A DNA stretch of 44,681 nt, taken from contig JUEO01000009.1 in assembly GCA_000817115.1 (NCBI GenBank), positions 1 through 44,681 of the forward strand, read 5' to 3'. The notes below the pieces were generated by a model. It was not told where the DNA came from. It did no database searches and saw nothing but the letters and a program-made list of their open reading frames with translations. This DNA is from a marine actinobacterium MedAcidi-G2B (GTDB lineage Bacteria; Actinomycetota; Acidimicrobiia; Acidimicrobiales; MedAcidi-G1). Below, in pieces: positions 25,431-33,792 of the stretch; position 1 is the stretch's first letter, and every line of letters starts with the position of its first letter. Made by a program: the position numbers and the translations under genes.

Positions 25431-25850
25431 ATGGTCAAAATTGACGAAGATACCCACAAAGCCCTTTTGCTCTTTAATAGAAGAGCAGAAGCTGCTGAAG
25501 TAGCGGCTTCTGAAGGTAAACGTCTCACAAAAGCTGTTAAAGCGAAAGACGATGCAGCCCGCGCCCTTAAGAAAGTACAGGATTCCGGCGCTGACCAAGA
25601 GGCTATAAACGAAGCTGAAGCTGCTTACCGGTCAGCCCTCAAGTCATGGCAAGACATGCGTGACGGCGTTGAGCCAGAAGAAACAGAAGAAGCAGAGCTG
25701 GCTGAAGAAGAAACAGAAGCTGCAGAAGCAGAACCGGATGAAGAAACAGAAGAAGCAGAACTGGCTGAAGAAGAAACAGAAGCTGCAGAAGCAGAACCGG
25801 ATGAGCAGAAGAAACAGAAGCTGCAGAAGCAGAACCGGATGAAGAAGTAG
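25431..25850 (+). CDS. Small charged protein with acidic 21-residue repeats and a frameshifted C-terminus
   Basis: A 139-residue protein that I cannot assign to a family. Residues 1-80 are helical and Lys/Ala/Glu-rich, likely a coiled coil (RRAEAAEVAASEGKRLTKAV, KDDAARALKKVQD). From residue 83 come two nearly identical 21-residue units, EETEEAELAEEETEAAEAEPD, encoded by 63-base repeats that differ at one base. A third copy is 25 bases shorter, which shifts the frame. The tail then becomes basic (EQKKQKLQKQNRMKK) and stops at 25850. In the frame of the repeats the same DNA encodes a further acidic tail ending EERPTENE with TGA at 25877-25879. The gene may be real with a slipped repeat, or the shift may be a sequence error. 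Confidence 0.6.
   Translation: MVKIDEDTHKALLLFNRRAEAAEVAASEGKRLTKAVKAKDDAARALKKVQDSGADQEAINEAEAAYRSALKSWQDMRDGVEPEETEEAELAEEETEAAEAEPDEETEEAELAEEETEAAEAEPDEQKKQKLQKQNRMKK
25677..25840 (+). repeat. 63-base tandem repeat (two full copies and one shortened copy) in coding sequence
   Basis: Unit 1 is 25677-25739 and unit 2 is 25740-25802. They differ only at the seventh codon (GAG versus GAA). Unit 3, 25803-25840, has 38 bases: it keeps the last 33 bases of the unit (ending in CAGAACCGGAT) but has lost a net 25 bases internally. The loss is not a multiple of three and shifts the reading frame. Confidence 0.9.
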
Positions 25851-25932
25851 AAGAAGAAAGACCAACTGAGAACGAGTGAATTGAAACGATCACACTGTCC
25901 GTTTCTGACCTGGCACTAACCTCTATATAAGT

Positions 25933-28900
25933 ATGAATACCGAACCGACTTCTTCCCCTCAGGCTTATCCGGAAGCTGGGAAAGCAAACTTTCCATCTAT
26001 TGAAGAGAAAATTCTTCAACGATGGTTAGACGATGGCACGTTTGAAAAATCAATAGACCAGCGCCCAGATGACCAAGAGTTCACCTTTAACGATGGTCCT
26101 CCTTTTGCCAATGGTCTCCCTCACCATGGTCATTTACTGACTGGGTATGTGAAAGACGTAATACCTAGATATCAAGCCATGAAAGGGAACAAAGTAACCC
26201 GCCGATTTGGTTGGGACTGTCATGGACTACCCGCAGAAATGGAAGCTGAAAAAGAACTCCCTGTTTCTGGTCGAGCCAGCATCATTGACTACGGCATCGA
26301 AGAATTTAATGAACATTGCCGAACCTCTGTACTCCGATACACCAACGAATGGGAAAAAACCGTTACCAGACAAGCACGATGGGTTGACTTCAACCATGAC
26401 TATAAAACCATGGATCGAGACTATATGGAATCGGTTATGTGGGCGTTCAAAGAACTTTGGAATAAAGGATTGGTTTATGAAGCCTTTCGTGTCATGCCTT
26501 ATTCCTGGGGAGCAGAAACTCCGTTGTCTAATTTTGAAATCCGTCTTGACGATGCCACACGACCTCGGCAAGATCCCGCGGTAACCGTAACTTTCGACCT
26601 CTCTCCTGCTGAAGGAGATCCTGGCCCAATGAGGATACTGGCGTGGACTACTACGCCATGGACCCTCCCCTCGAACTTAGCCTTAGGGGTAGGCCCTGAA
26701 GTTACTTATTCGCTAATGCAAGATAGCGATGGAACAGTTTTCATTCTGGGGTCTGAAGCTATTGATAGATACTCAGCTCAACTTGAATCAACTTCAGAAA
26801 TCGGAACAATAAGTGGCTCTGACTTAGTGGGACGAACCTACACTCCAATTTTTGATTTTTTCGCAGACAGAGAAGATGCATTCAAAGTCCTAGCAGCAGA
26901 TTTTGTTGATGCCACAGAGGGCACTGGAGTGGTGCACATGGCACCTGGTTTTGGTGAAGAAGATCAGAATTTATGTGAATCAAATGGGATCTTCATAGGA
27001 GAAGTGGTTCCTGTAGATGACCAAGGACAATTCACTGACGCAGTCCCTGACTGGCACGGAATAAATGTATTTGAAGCCAACTCAGAAATTATTCGAACTC
27101 TCAAAAGTTCTGGGCATCTAATTCGCCATGACACCTACGAACACAACTACCCACATTGCTGGCGAACCGATACTCCAATTATCTACAAAGCGATTTCCTC
27201 TTGGTATGTCAAAGTCACTGATTTCAGGGATCAAATGGTAGAAATCAACAAAGACATAAACTGGATTCCTGATCATGTTCGCGATGGAAGATTCGGAACT
27301 TGGCTCTCCGGCGCACGCGACTGGTCAATTAGCCGTAACCGGTTCTGGGGCTCCCCTATACCAGTATGGAAAAGCGACAGTCTTGAATACCCCCGTACCG
27401 ACGTTTACGGCAGTCTTGACGAAATCGAAGCCGATTTTGGCATACGACCCGATGATCTGCATCGCCCTTTCATTGACGAACTGACTCGGCCTAACCCGGA
27501 TGACCCAACTGGGAAGTCAACTATGCGTCGAGTTCCAGAAGTTCTTGACTGTTGGTTTGAATCAGGTTCAATGCCGTTCGCTCAATTTCATTACCCATTT
27601 GAGAATGAAAAATGGTTTGAAGAACATTTCCCAGCAGACTTCATCGTTGAATACATCAATCAGACCCGCGGCTGGTTTTACACCATGCACGTGTTAGCGA
27701 CCGCACTATTTGACCGACCTGCTTTCTCAAATGTCATCTGCCATGGAATTCTTCTCGCGGAAGACGGAGCCAAACTTTCAAAGAAACTTCGCAATTACAC
27801 AGAGCCTGAAGAAATCTTTGTTGCGCAAGGAGCAGATGCCCTTCGCTGGTACTTAATGTCTTCAGCGATTGTACGAGGAGGAGATCTACGCATCAGCGAT
27901 ACCGGAATTGACGATGTCGTAAGACAAGTCCTGCTTCCCATCTGGAACGCCTACTCGTTTTTCACTCTTTATGCGAATGCTGATAATTACAAGGCAGCAT
28001 TCCGCACAGACTCAACTCAACTTCTTGATAGATACCTTCTAGCTAAAACACGGTTACTAATCGAATCAGTAACTGAACGTATGGATTCTTACGATATCTC
28101 TGGAGCAACAACAGAAATTCACAATTTCATAGACGCTCTCAACAACTGGTATATCCGTCGTAGCCGGAACCGATTCTGGGCGAAATCCTCGGGCGATAAT
28201 GAACTCGACAAACGGGATGCCCACGACACCCTCTACACCGTTCTAGTAACACTCTCAAGAGTGTCCGCGCCCTTTCTCCCCATGATCATGGAAGAAATAC
28301 ATACGGGGCTAACAGAAAGCCAAAGCGTTCACTTATGTGATTGGCCTGACCCATCTTCTTTACCCTCTGACCCTGACCTTGTTTCGACTATGGACCTCAT
28401 CCGGGACGTTGCCTCTACCGCCCTAAGGTTGAGAGAAGAAAGCGGACTACGCGTTCGACTCCCGCTGAATTCTTTGACAGTGGCAGGAACCGACGTTCAA
28501 AGAATTCAAGACCTAACTCACTTATTAACAGATGAAGTAAATGTGAAATCCGTGCAACTAACGGATGACATAAGCCAATACGCTTCTTTCATTTTGCAAC
28601 CAAACGGTGGAGCTTTAGGTCCGCGCCTAGGAGGGAAAGTTCAAGAAGTTTTTGCCGCCGCTCGGTCTGGTGACTTCATACAAAATGATGATGGCACGGT
28701 AAGTATTAGTGGAGAAATTTTAGAAAGTGGAGAATTTGAACTAGCCCTAGACTCTCCCGAAGGTACAACAGCAGCAACCCTTAGTGGAGCAAACATAGTT
28801 GTTGTACTTGATGCCGAACTCACCCCAGAACTTGAGACTGAAGGATTAGCCCGCGACGTGGTTCGCCAAGTACAACAAGCAAGACGTCAAGCTGATCTAG

Positions 28901-29094
28901 TCGTTACGGACCGAATCGAACTCTGGTTAGACGGCAATCCCGAACTACTCGAATCTGTAAAAATTCACCAGCCATATGTAGCCAACCAAGTTCTCGCAAC
29001 CGAAATTTTTTCCGGCCAAGACGGAGACCATGTCACCACAGTTACAGTTGAAGGCCTTTCTTTAACCATTGGCCTTCGCGTGGCCACAAATTAG
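25933..29094 (+). CDS. ileS: Isoleucyl-tRNA synthetase, eukaryote-like (IleS2) type
   Basis: A 1053-residue class I synthetase that charges tRNA-Ile. The HIGH-equivalent is HHGH at residues 64-67 within GPPFANGLPHHGHLLTGYVK. GWDCHGLPAEMEAEKEL and WTTTPWTLPSNLALGVGP (start of the editing domain, near residue 240) follow. The KMSKS-equivalent is K614-L-S-K-K618 followed by LRNYTEPEE, the pattern of eukaryotic and IleS2 enzymes rather than KMSKSLGN of IleS1. The C-terminal end has no Cys-rich zinc finger typical of IleS1. Length and motifs point to the mupirocin-insensitive class. The gene is a single ORF without breaks. No T-box leader is visible in the short upstream gap. Confidence 0.96.
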   Translation: MNTEPTSSPQAYPEAGKANFPSIEEKILQRWLDDGTFEKSIDQRPDDQEFTFNDGPPFANGLPHHGHLLTGYVKDVIPRYQAMKGNKVTRRFGWDCHGLPAEMEAEKELPVSGRASIIDYGIEEFNEHCRTSVLRYTNEWEKTVTRQARWVDFNHDYKTMDRDYMESVMWAFKELWNKGLVYEAFRVMPYSWGAETPLSNFEIRLDDATRPRQDPAVTVTFDLSPAEGDPGPMRILAWTTTPWTLPSNLALGVGPEVTYSLMQDSDGTVFILGSEAIDRYSAQLESTSEIGTISGSDLVGRTYTPIFDFFADREDAFKVLAADFVDATEGTGVVHMAPGFGEEDQNLCESNGIFIGEVVPVDDQGQFTDAVPDWHGINVFEANSEIIRTLKSSGHLIRHDTYEHNYPHCWRTDTPIIYKAISSWYVKVTDFRDQMVEINKDINWIPDHVRDGRFGTWLSGARDWSISRNRFWGSPIPVWKSDSLEYPRTDVYGSLDEIEADFGIRPDDLHRPFIDELTRPNPDDPTGKSTMRRVPEVLDCWFESGSMPFAQFHYPFENEKWFEEHFPADFIVEYINQTRGWFYTMHVLATALFDRPAFSNVICHGILLAEDGAKLSKKLRNYTEPEEIFVAQGADALRWYLMSSAIVRGGDLRISDTGIDDVVRQVLLPIWNAYSFFTLYANADNYKAAFRTDSTQLLDRYLLAKTRLLIESVTERMDSYDISGATTEIHNFIDALNNWYIRRSRNRFWAKSSGDNELDKRDAHDTLYTVLVTLSRVSAPFLPMIMEEIHTGLTESQSVHLCDWPDPSSLPSDPDLVSTMDLIRDVASTALRLREESGLRVRLPLNSLTVAGTDVQRIQDLTHLLTDEVNVKSVQLTDDISQYASFILQPNGGALGPRLGGKVQEVFAAARSGDFIQNDDGTVSISGEILESGEFELALDSPEGTTAATLSGANIVVVLDAELTPELETEGLARDVVRQVQQARRQADLVVTDRIELWLDGNPELLESVKIHQPYVANQVLATEIFSGQDGDHVTTVTVEGLSLTIGLRVATN

Positions 29095-29106
29095 TACCAA
29101 CTAAAT

Positions 29107-29123
29107 TCGCGCTCAGAGCGCGA
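29107..29123 (+). other. 7-bp GC-rich hairpin after ileS
   Basis: TCGCGCT, loop CAG, AGCGCGA: a perfect 7-bp stem 12 bases after the ileS stop. No T-tract follows, so it is at best a weak terminator or a 3' stability element. Confidence 0.4.
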
Positions 29124-29201
29124 CTCGCTCAATCAGATCACGACCTGCTGGCCACTGAGAGTGTGATAGAAAAAAAATTTTACTTTCAAAGCGCAATTCC
29201 C

Positions 29202-29231
29202 TTGACATCGTTGTAATTACATGCGTGAAAT
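29202..29231 (+). promoter_or_regulatory. Candidate nrdAB promoter with an embedded palindrome
   Basis: A consensus -35 TTGACA (29202-29207) is followed after 18 bases by TGAAAT (29226-29231) as a poor -10. The 10-bp perfect palindrome TGTAATTACA (29212-29221) lies in the spacer, where a repressor could block transcription. The rest of the 254-base region before nrdA holds a second symmetric element, CACAA-G-TTGTG, at about 29263-29273, but no clear 16-bp NrdR box. Confidence 0.4.
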
Positions 29232-29348
29232 TAATAACCGGGCTTAAACGAAGATCAACTTACACAAGTTGTGAAACATGAAGGGTCGGTTTTAACACAA
29301 CAAGCGGTACCCACGGTTGGAACGCCGCAAAGACGAATAGGAATACAT

Positions 29349-31742
29349 ATGGCGCTCATCGAAGAACATCTTGACTCTCCCCAAAACACTGAATCCCCTC
29401 AGATGATGGTGCGTAAACGTAACGGAGATCTTGAATCCGTTGACCTAAACAAAATAGTAAGGGCTGTTGAACGTTCAGCCGAAGGACTCTCTGGAGTAGA
29501 CCCGCTAAGAATTGCTACTAGAACTATCTCTGGACTTCGCGACGGCGCCACCACAGAAGAACTTGATGATCTATCAATACGAACGGCATCTTCTTTCATC
29601 GGTGAGGAACCTAATTACTCTCGCTTAGCTGCTCGCTTACTTGCCACCGTCGTAGACAAAGAAGTTAGAAACCAAGACATTCATTCATTCTCTCAATCAA
29701 TTCAAGTCGGTCTTGATCAAGGACTCATCGGTCAAGACGTCGCAGACTTTGTCGCTTCAAACGCAAGAAAACTAAATGACACAATTGAACATGACAGAGA
29801 CCAACTTTTTGAATTCTTTGGGTTACGCACTGTCTACGACCGTTATCTTCTTCGGCATCCAGAAAACCGGAAAGTAACTGAAACGCCTCAATACTTTTTT
29901 CTACGCGTAGCATGCGGACTCGCTACATCTCAAGAAGAAGCAATTACTTTCTACAAGTTGATCTCCTCACTTCAGTATCTTCCCTCTAGCCCTACTTTGT
30001 TCAATTCAGGAACAGCTCATCCTCAAATGTCTTCCTGCTACCTTCTTGATTCTCCTGCAGACAGCCTTGAAGGCATCTACAAGAGATACGCCGATATCGC
30101 TCAACTTTCAAAGTTCGCTGGAGGAATAGGTGTAGCTTGGCACAGGATCCGTTCAAAAGACTCGCTAATTCGTGGAACTAACGGACTCTCCAATGGAATA
30201 GTTCCATGGCTCAAGACTCTTGACTCCTCCGTAGCTGCAGTAAACCAAGGAGGAAGAAGGAAAGGGGCTGCTTGTGTCTACCTTGAAACCTGGCACGCCG
30301 ATATCGAAGATTTCTTAGAACTACGCGAGAACACTGGAGATCATCAAAGAAGAACACACCATCTAAATCTCGCTAACTGGGTGCCAGACCTGTTCATGGA
30401 GAGAGTTGAGAACGACTGGGTTTGGTCACTCTTTGATCCAAAGAAAGTACCGAATCTAACTGACACTTATGGTGAAGAATTCCGTTCTGCCTACCTCAAA
30501 GCAGAAGAAGAAGGACTATACGAACGACAAATACCCGCTAGAGATCTCTATACCCGAATGATGAGAACACTCGCCCAGACTGGTAATGGTTGGATGACTT
30601 TCAAAGACGCTTCAAATACGCGATCAAACCAAACCGGAGAACCCGGAAGAGTTATCCATCTCTCTAATCTTTGCACTGAGATTCTCGAAGTCACAGATCA
30701 AGAAGAAACAGCCGTATGTAACCTCGGCTCAGTCAATCTCGGATCATTGGTCTCAGATGGAGTCTTCGACTTTGAGCGTCTAGGAGAAGTCGTTCGTACT
30801 GCTGTCCCTTTCCTGGATCGTGTAGTTGATATCAACTTCTACCCAACCCCTGAAGCGGGATTCTCCAACTCCGTATGGAGACCTGTTGGAATGGGTCTCA
30901 TGGGTCTTCAAGATGTCTTTTTCAAACTGGCTCTACCCTTTGACTCTGACGAAGCTCGCGAACTATCCGCAAAAATATCTGAAGAGATCTACTTCAACGC
31001 TCTGTTAGCTTCAACTGAGTTAGCTGAAATATCAGGACCACATGAGAACTTTTCCATCACACGTGCAGCTAAAGGTGACCTACAGTTTGACTTATGGGGA
31101 GTTACTCCTTCGGATACCGACCGGTGGCAAACCCTACGCGATCGAATCGCAACTCATGGACTAAGAAACTCTCTTATGATCGCCATTGCCCCTACCGCTA
31201 CGATCGCTACGATCGCAGGATGCTATGAATGCATTGAGCCACAAGTTTCAAACATGTTTAAAAGAGAAACTCTTTCAGGTGAGTTCCTTCAAATAAATCG
31301 TTACCTTGTTCGAGACTTACAAGCTCAGGGACTCTGGACTGAAGAAATTATTTCTGCAATAAAAGCTGCTGAGGGCTCTATCCAAGACATTGACGGCATA
31401 CCTGACAACTTGAAAGATGTCTACCGAACAGCTTGGGAAGTTCCTATGCGATCCTTGATCGACATGGCTGCGGACCGTGGGGCCTATATCGACCAGAGTC
31501 AATCCCTGAACCTCTTCATGGAATCTCCAACCATAGGCAAACTTAGTTCCATGTATTTACATGCATGGAAATCTGGATTGAAAACTACCTACTATTTACG
31601 GTCACGTCCTGCGACAAGAATCAACCAAACCACCGCTACTCCAAATGAACCAACCTCTCCTGAGCCTGTAAAAACATTTACAGATGCTGAAGCGATTGCT
31701 TGTTCCTTGGAGAACCCTGAGACATGTGAGGCGTGCGACTAA
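29349..31742 (+). CDS. nrdA: Ribonucleoside-diphosphate reductase alpha subunit (class I)
   Basis: A 797-residue R1 subunit that reduces ribonucleoside diphosphates. An ATP-cone begins at MMVRKRNGDLESVDLNKIVR. The catalytic cysteine regions are all visible: PQMSSCYLLD, IHLSNLCTEILEV and AVCNLGSVNLGS. GIGVAWHRIRS and IAPTATIATIAGCYECIEP are further R1 blocks. A Cys pair sits at the very C-terminus (CEACD), which should relay electrons from thioredoxin. I prefer the ATG at 29349, with AGGA 7 bases upstream. A GTG at 29271 in the same frame would add 26 non-family residues. The stop overlaps the nrdB start (TAATG). Confidence 0.96.
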   Translation: MALIEEHLDSPQNTESPQMMVRKRNGDLESVDLNKIVRAVERSAEGLSGVDPLRIATRTISGLRDGATTEELDDLSIRTASSFIGEEPNYSRLAARLLATVVDKEVRNQDIHSFSQSIQVGLDQGLIGQDVADFVASNARKLNDTIEHDRDQLFEFFGLRTVYDRYLLRHPENRKVTETPQYFFLRVACGLATSQEEAITFYKLISSLQYLPSSPTLFNSGTAHPQMSSCYLLDSPADSLEGIYKRYADIAQLSKFAGGIGVAWHRIRSKDSLIRGTNGLSNGIVPWLKTLDSSVAAVNQGGRRKGAACVYLETWHADIEDFLELRENTGDHQRRTHHLNLANWVPDLFMERVENDWVWSLFDPKKVPNLTDTYGEEFRSAYLKAEEEGLYERQIPARDLYTRMMRTLAQTGNGWMTFKDASNTRSNQTGEPGRVIHLSNLCTEILEVTDQEETAVCNLGSVNLGSLVSDGVFDFERLGEVVRTAVPFLDRVVDINFYPTPEAGFSNSVWRPVGMGLMGLQDVFFKLALPFDSDEARELSAKISEEIYFNALLASTELAEISGPHENFSITRAAKGDLQFDLWGVTPSDTDRWQTLRDRIATHGLRNSLMIAIAPTATIATIAGCYECIEPQVSNMFKRETLSGEFLQINRYLVRDLQAQGLWTEEIISAIKAAEGSIQDIDGIPDNLKDVYRTAWEVPMRSLIDMAADRGAYIDQSQSLNLFMESPTIGKLSSMYLHAWKSGLKTTYYLRSRPATRINQTTATPNEPTSPEPVKTFTDAEAIACSLENPETCEACD

Positions 31743-32812
31743 TGGCTCTTGTAGAACAACCCTTTGAGGAACACGACGAACTTCCCGTTCAAGCATCAGA
31801 GCCAGTTCGGGGAAACATTTTAGACCCAGGATTCGATCTCACGCTCCGTCCGATGAGATACCCATTGTTTTATGAGATGTATCAGGACGCAATCAAAAAT
31901 ACTTGGACAGTAGACGAAATAGACTTTACTGACGACATTCCAGATCTTGATAGAAAACTTGATCCAGCTGAAAAGCATCTTGTGTCAAGACTTGTAGCGT
32001 TTTTTGCTACTGGAGATTCAATTGTTGCGAACAACTTAGTTTTGAATCTTTACAAACACATCAACGCCCCAGAAGCAAGAATGTATCTTTCTCGGCAACT
32101 CTATGAAGAAGCTCTTCATGTTCAGTTTTATCTAACGTTGCTTGATAATTACATCCCTGATCATTCCGAACGAGAAGAAGCGTTTGCCGCTATTCACAAT
32201 ATCCCTTCAATCAAAAAGAAAGCAGACTTCTGTTACAAATGGATTGGTTCAATCGATGAACTAGACGAGTTAAACAGCCTAGAAGATCGTAAAAAGTTTT
32301 TATTGAATCTTGTCTGTTTCGCTGCATGTATTGAAGGGCTCTTCTTCTTTGCAGCTTTTGCTTACGTGTATTTCCTTCGATCAAAAGGGCTTCTGAACGG
32401 TTTAGCCGCTGGAACAAATTGGGTTTTCCGCGATGAAAGTTGTCACATGAACTTTGCTTTTGCTGTCGTTGAAACTGTTCGCGCCGAAGAACCAGAACTT
32501 TTTGATGAAGACCTTAAAGAACGAATCGTAGAAATGTTAGAAGAAGCCGTTGAATGCGAATATCAGTTTGCCGAAGATCTCCTCGGTCAAGGGATTTCGG
32601 GGCTTTCTACTGCAGACACACGTGAATATTTACAGTTTGTGGCTGATCAGAGACTCCTTCAGTTAGGCCTCAAAAAGAGATACAACTCAAAAAATCCATT
32701 TGGGTTTATGGAGCTTCAAGACGTTCAAGAATTAACAAACTTCTTTGAACGCACTGTTGCTGCTTACCAAACAGGAGTGTCTGGTGACGTGGCATTTGAC
32801 GAAGAGTTTTAA
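31742..32812 (+). CDS. nrdB: Ribonucleoside-diphosphate reductase beta subunit (class I)
   Basis: A 356-residue R2 ferritin-like subunit that houses the metal cofactor and radical. Ligands fit the family spacing: D92, E123, H126 (E-A-L-H) and the radical-type Tyr130 four residues after the His. The second set is E in CIEGLFFFAAF and D-E-x-x-H in FRDESCHMNF. A Tyr in the radical position argues for an ordinary tyrosyl-radical R2, not a Phe-type R2c or a ligand-binding oxidase. The ATG overlaps the nrdA stop by one base (TAATG), so translation is coupled; a GTG 9 bases earlier is less likely. It converges on meaB, and the stops overlap by 4 bases. Confidence 0.95.
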   Translation: MALVEQPFEEHDELPVQASEPVRGNILDPGFDLTLRPMRYPLFYEMYQDAIKNTWTVDEIDFTDDIPDLDRKLDPAEKHLVSRLVAFFATGDSIVANNLVLNLYKHINAPEARMYLSRQLYEEALHVQFYLTLLDNYIPDHSEREEAFAAIHNIPSIKKKADFCYKWIGSIDELDELNSLEDRKKFLLNLVCFAACIEGLFFFAAFAYVYFLRSKGLLNGLAAGTNWVFRDESCHMNFAFAVVETVRAEEPELFDEDLKERIVEMLEEAVECEYQFAEDLLGQGISGLSTADTREYLQFVADQRLLQLGLKKRYNSKNPFGFMELQDVQELTNFFERTVAAYQTGVSGDVAFDEEF

Positions 32813-33792
32813 CTACGGGACTCAAAAACTTTAAGAACTTCTTCTGCTCCACGTCTTGGATTCATCACCCCTGATGAAACTTCATTTTCTACCTTTTCTA
32901 GGATTTGCGTTACTCCAGAATGGTTGCGGATTCCTGAAACAACAAAGTTCTCTATTGTCGACCACATCCATGACAAACGTTGTTCACTACGTTTCTTTTC
33001 CCAATCGCCGCTTTCAGTCATTGCCTGACGGTGATTAGTGATAGTTACCCATAGATCTGCAAGCCCCTCACCTGTCAGCCCACTGACCATCGTCACTTCC
33101 GGCTTCCAATTCTGACTAGTAGGTCTAGTTAGACGTAAAGCCATCGTGTAATCATTCACAGAATTTCGGGCACGCGGTAAATTATCACCATCTGCTTTAT
33201 TTACTGCGATCAAGTCAGCAAGTTCAAGAACACCTTTTTTAATTCCCTGTAATTCATCTCCTGCTCCTGGCAGTAGGAGCGCTAAAAACGTATCCACCAT
33301 GCTGGCGATTTCTATTTCCGATTGACCAACTCCGACAGTTTCTACGATCACCACGTCATAACCTGCTGCTTCAAGAATTACCATTGTTTCGCGAGTTGTT
33401 CGAGCCACTCCCCCGAGTGTCCCGGCGCTAGGAGAAGGGCGTATGAAGGCTGCAGGGTCATTAGCAAGTTTTGACATACGGGTTTTGTCGCCGAGAATTG
33501 AGCCTTTTGTTACGGTGCTCGTAGGGTCAACAGCGAGAACGGCAACTTGATGTCCAGAATCGGTGAGTTGAGTCCCAAGTGATTCAATTAAAGTAGATTT
33601 CCCTACGCCAGGAGCTCCTGTGATTCCGATCCGATGAGCAGTACCAGTGCGTGGAAGCAACTCTTCTAATAAGACATGAGCAGTTTGCTGATCTTCGGCA
33701 AGAGACGATTCGACCAAGGTGATCGCTTGTCCAATAACTGCGCGGTCACCTTCTTTAACGCCAGTTACTAGATCTTCAACCTTTACTTTCAC
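32809..33792 (-). CDS. meaB: Methylmalonyl-CoA mutase-associated G-protein (MeaB/ArgK)
   Basis: A 327-residue G3E-family GTPase that protects and reloads adenosylcobalamin mutases. Walker [10 protein letters not shown] lies at residues 59-67. The acid switch region is [21 protein letters not shown] near residue 87. The G-domain NKADGDN base-specificity motif is near residue 203, and [12 protein letters not shown] near residue 155 is a MeaB signature. It begins with GTG and overlaps the mutB stop by 4 bases, so it is the third gene of a coupled mutA-mutB-meaB operon. Confidence 0.95.
   Translation of the reverse strand: MKVKVEDLVTGVKEGDRAVIGQAITLVESSLAEDQQTAHVLLEELLPRTGTAHRIGITGAPGVGKSTLIESLGTQLTDSGHQVAVLAVDPTSTVTKGSILGDKTRMSKLANDPAAFIRPSPSAGTLGGVARTTRETMVILEAAGYDVVIVETVGVGQSEIEIASMVDTFLALLLPGAGDELQGIKKGVLELADLIAVNKADGDNLPRARNSVNDYTMALRLTRPTSQNWKPEVTMVSGLTGEGLADLWVTITNHRQAMTESGDWEKKRSEQRLSWMWSTIENFVVSGIRNHSGVTQILEKVENEVSSGVMNPRRGAEEVLKVFESRS

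Noticed and set aside
25639-26019. Leu/Phe-rich open frames antisense to the acidic repeat
   Set aside because: They are the complement of GAA/GCA-rich repeats, giving low-complexity Phe/Leu runs that mimic membrane helices. They also overlap the ileS start.
29095-29348. tRNA or other structured RNA gene in the longest gap
   Set aside because: I see a 7-bp hairpin and palindromes but no cloverleaf, T-loop GTTCGA-type box or CCA end.
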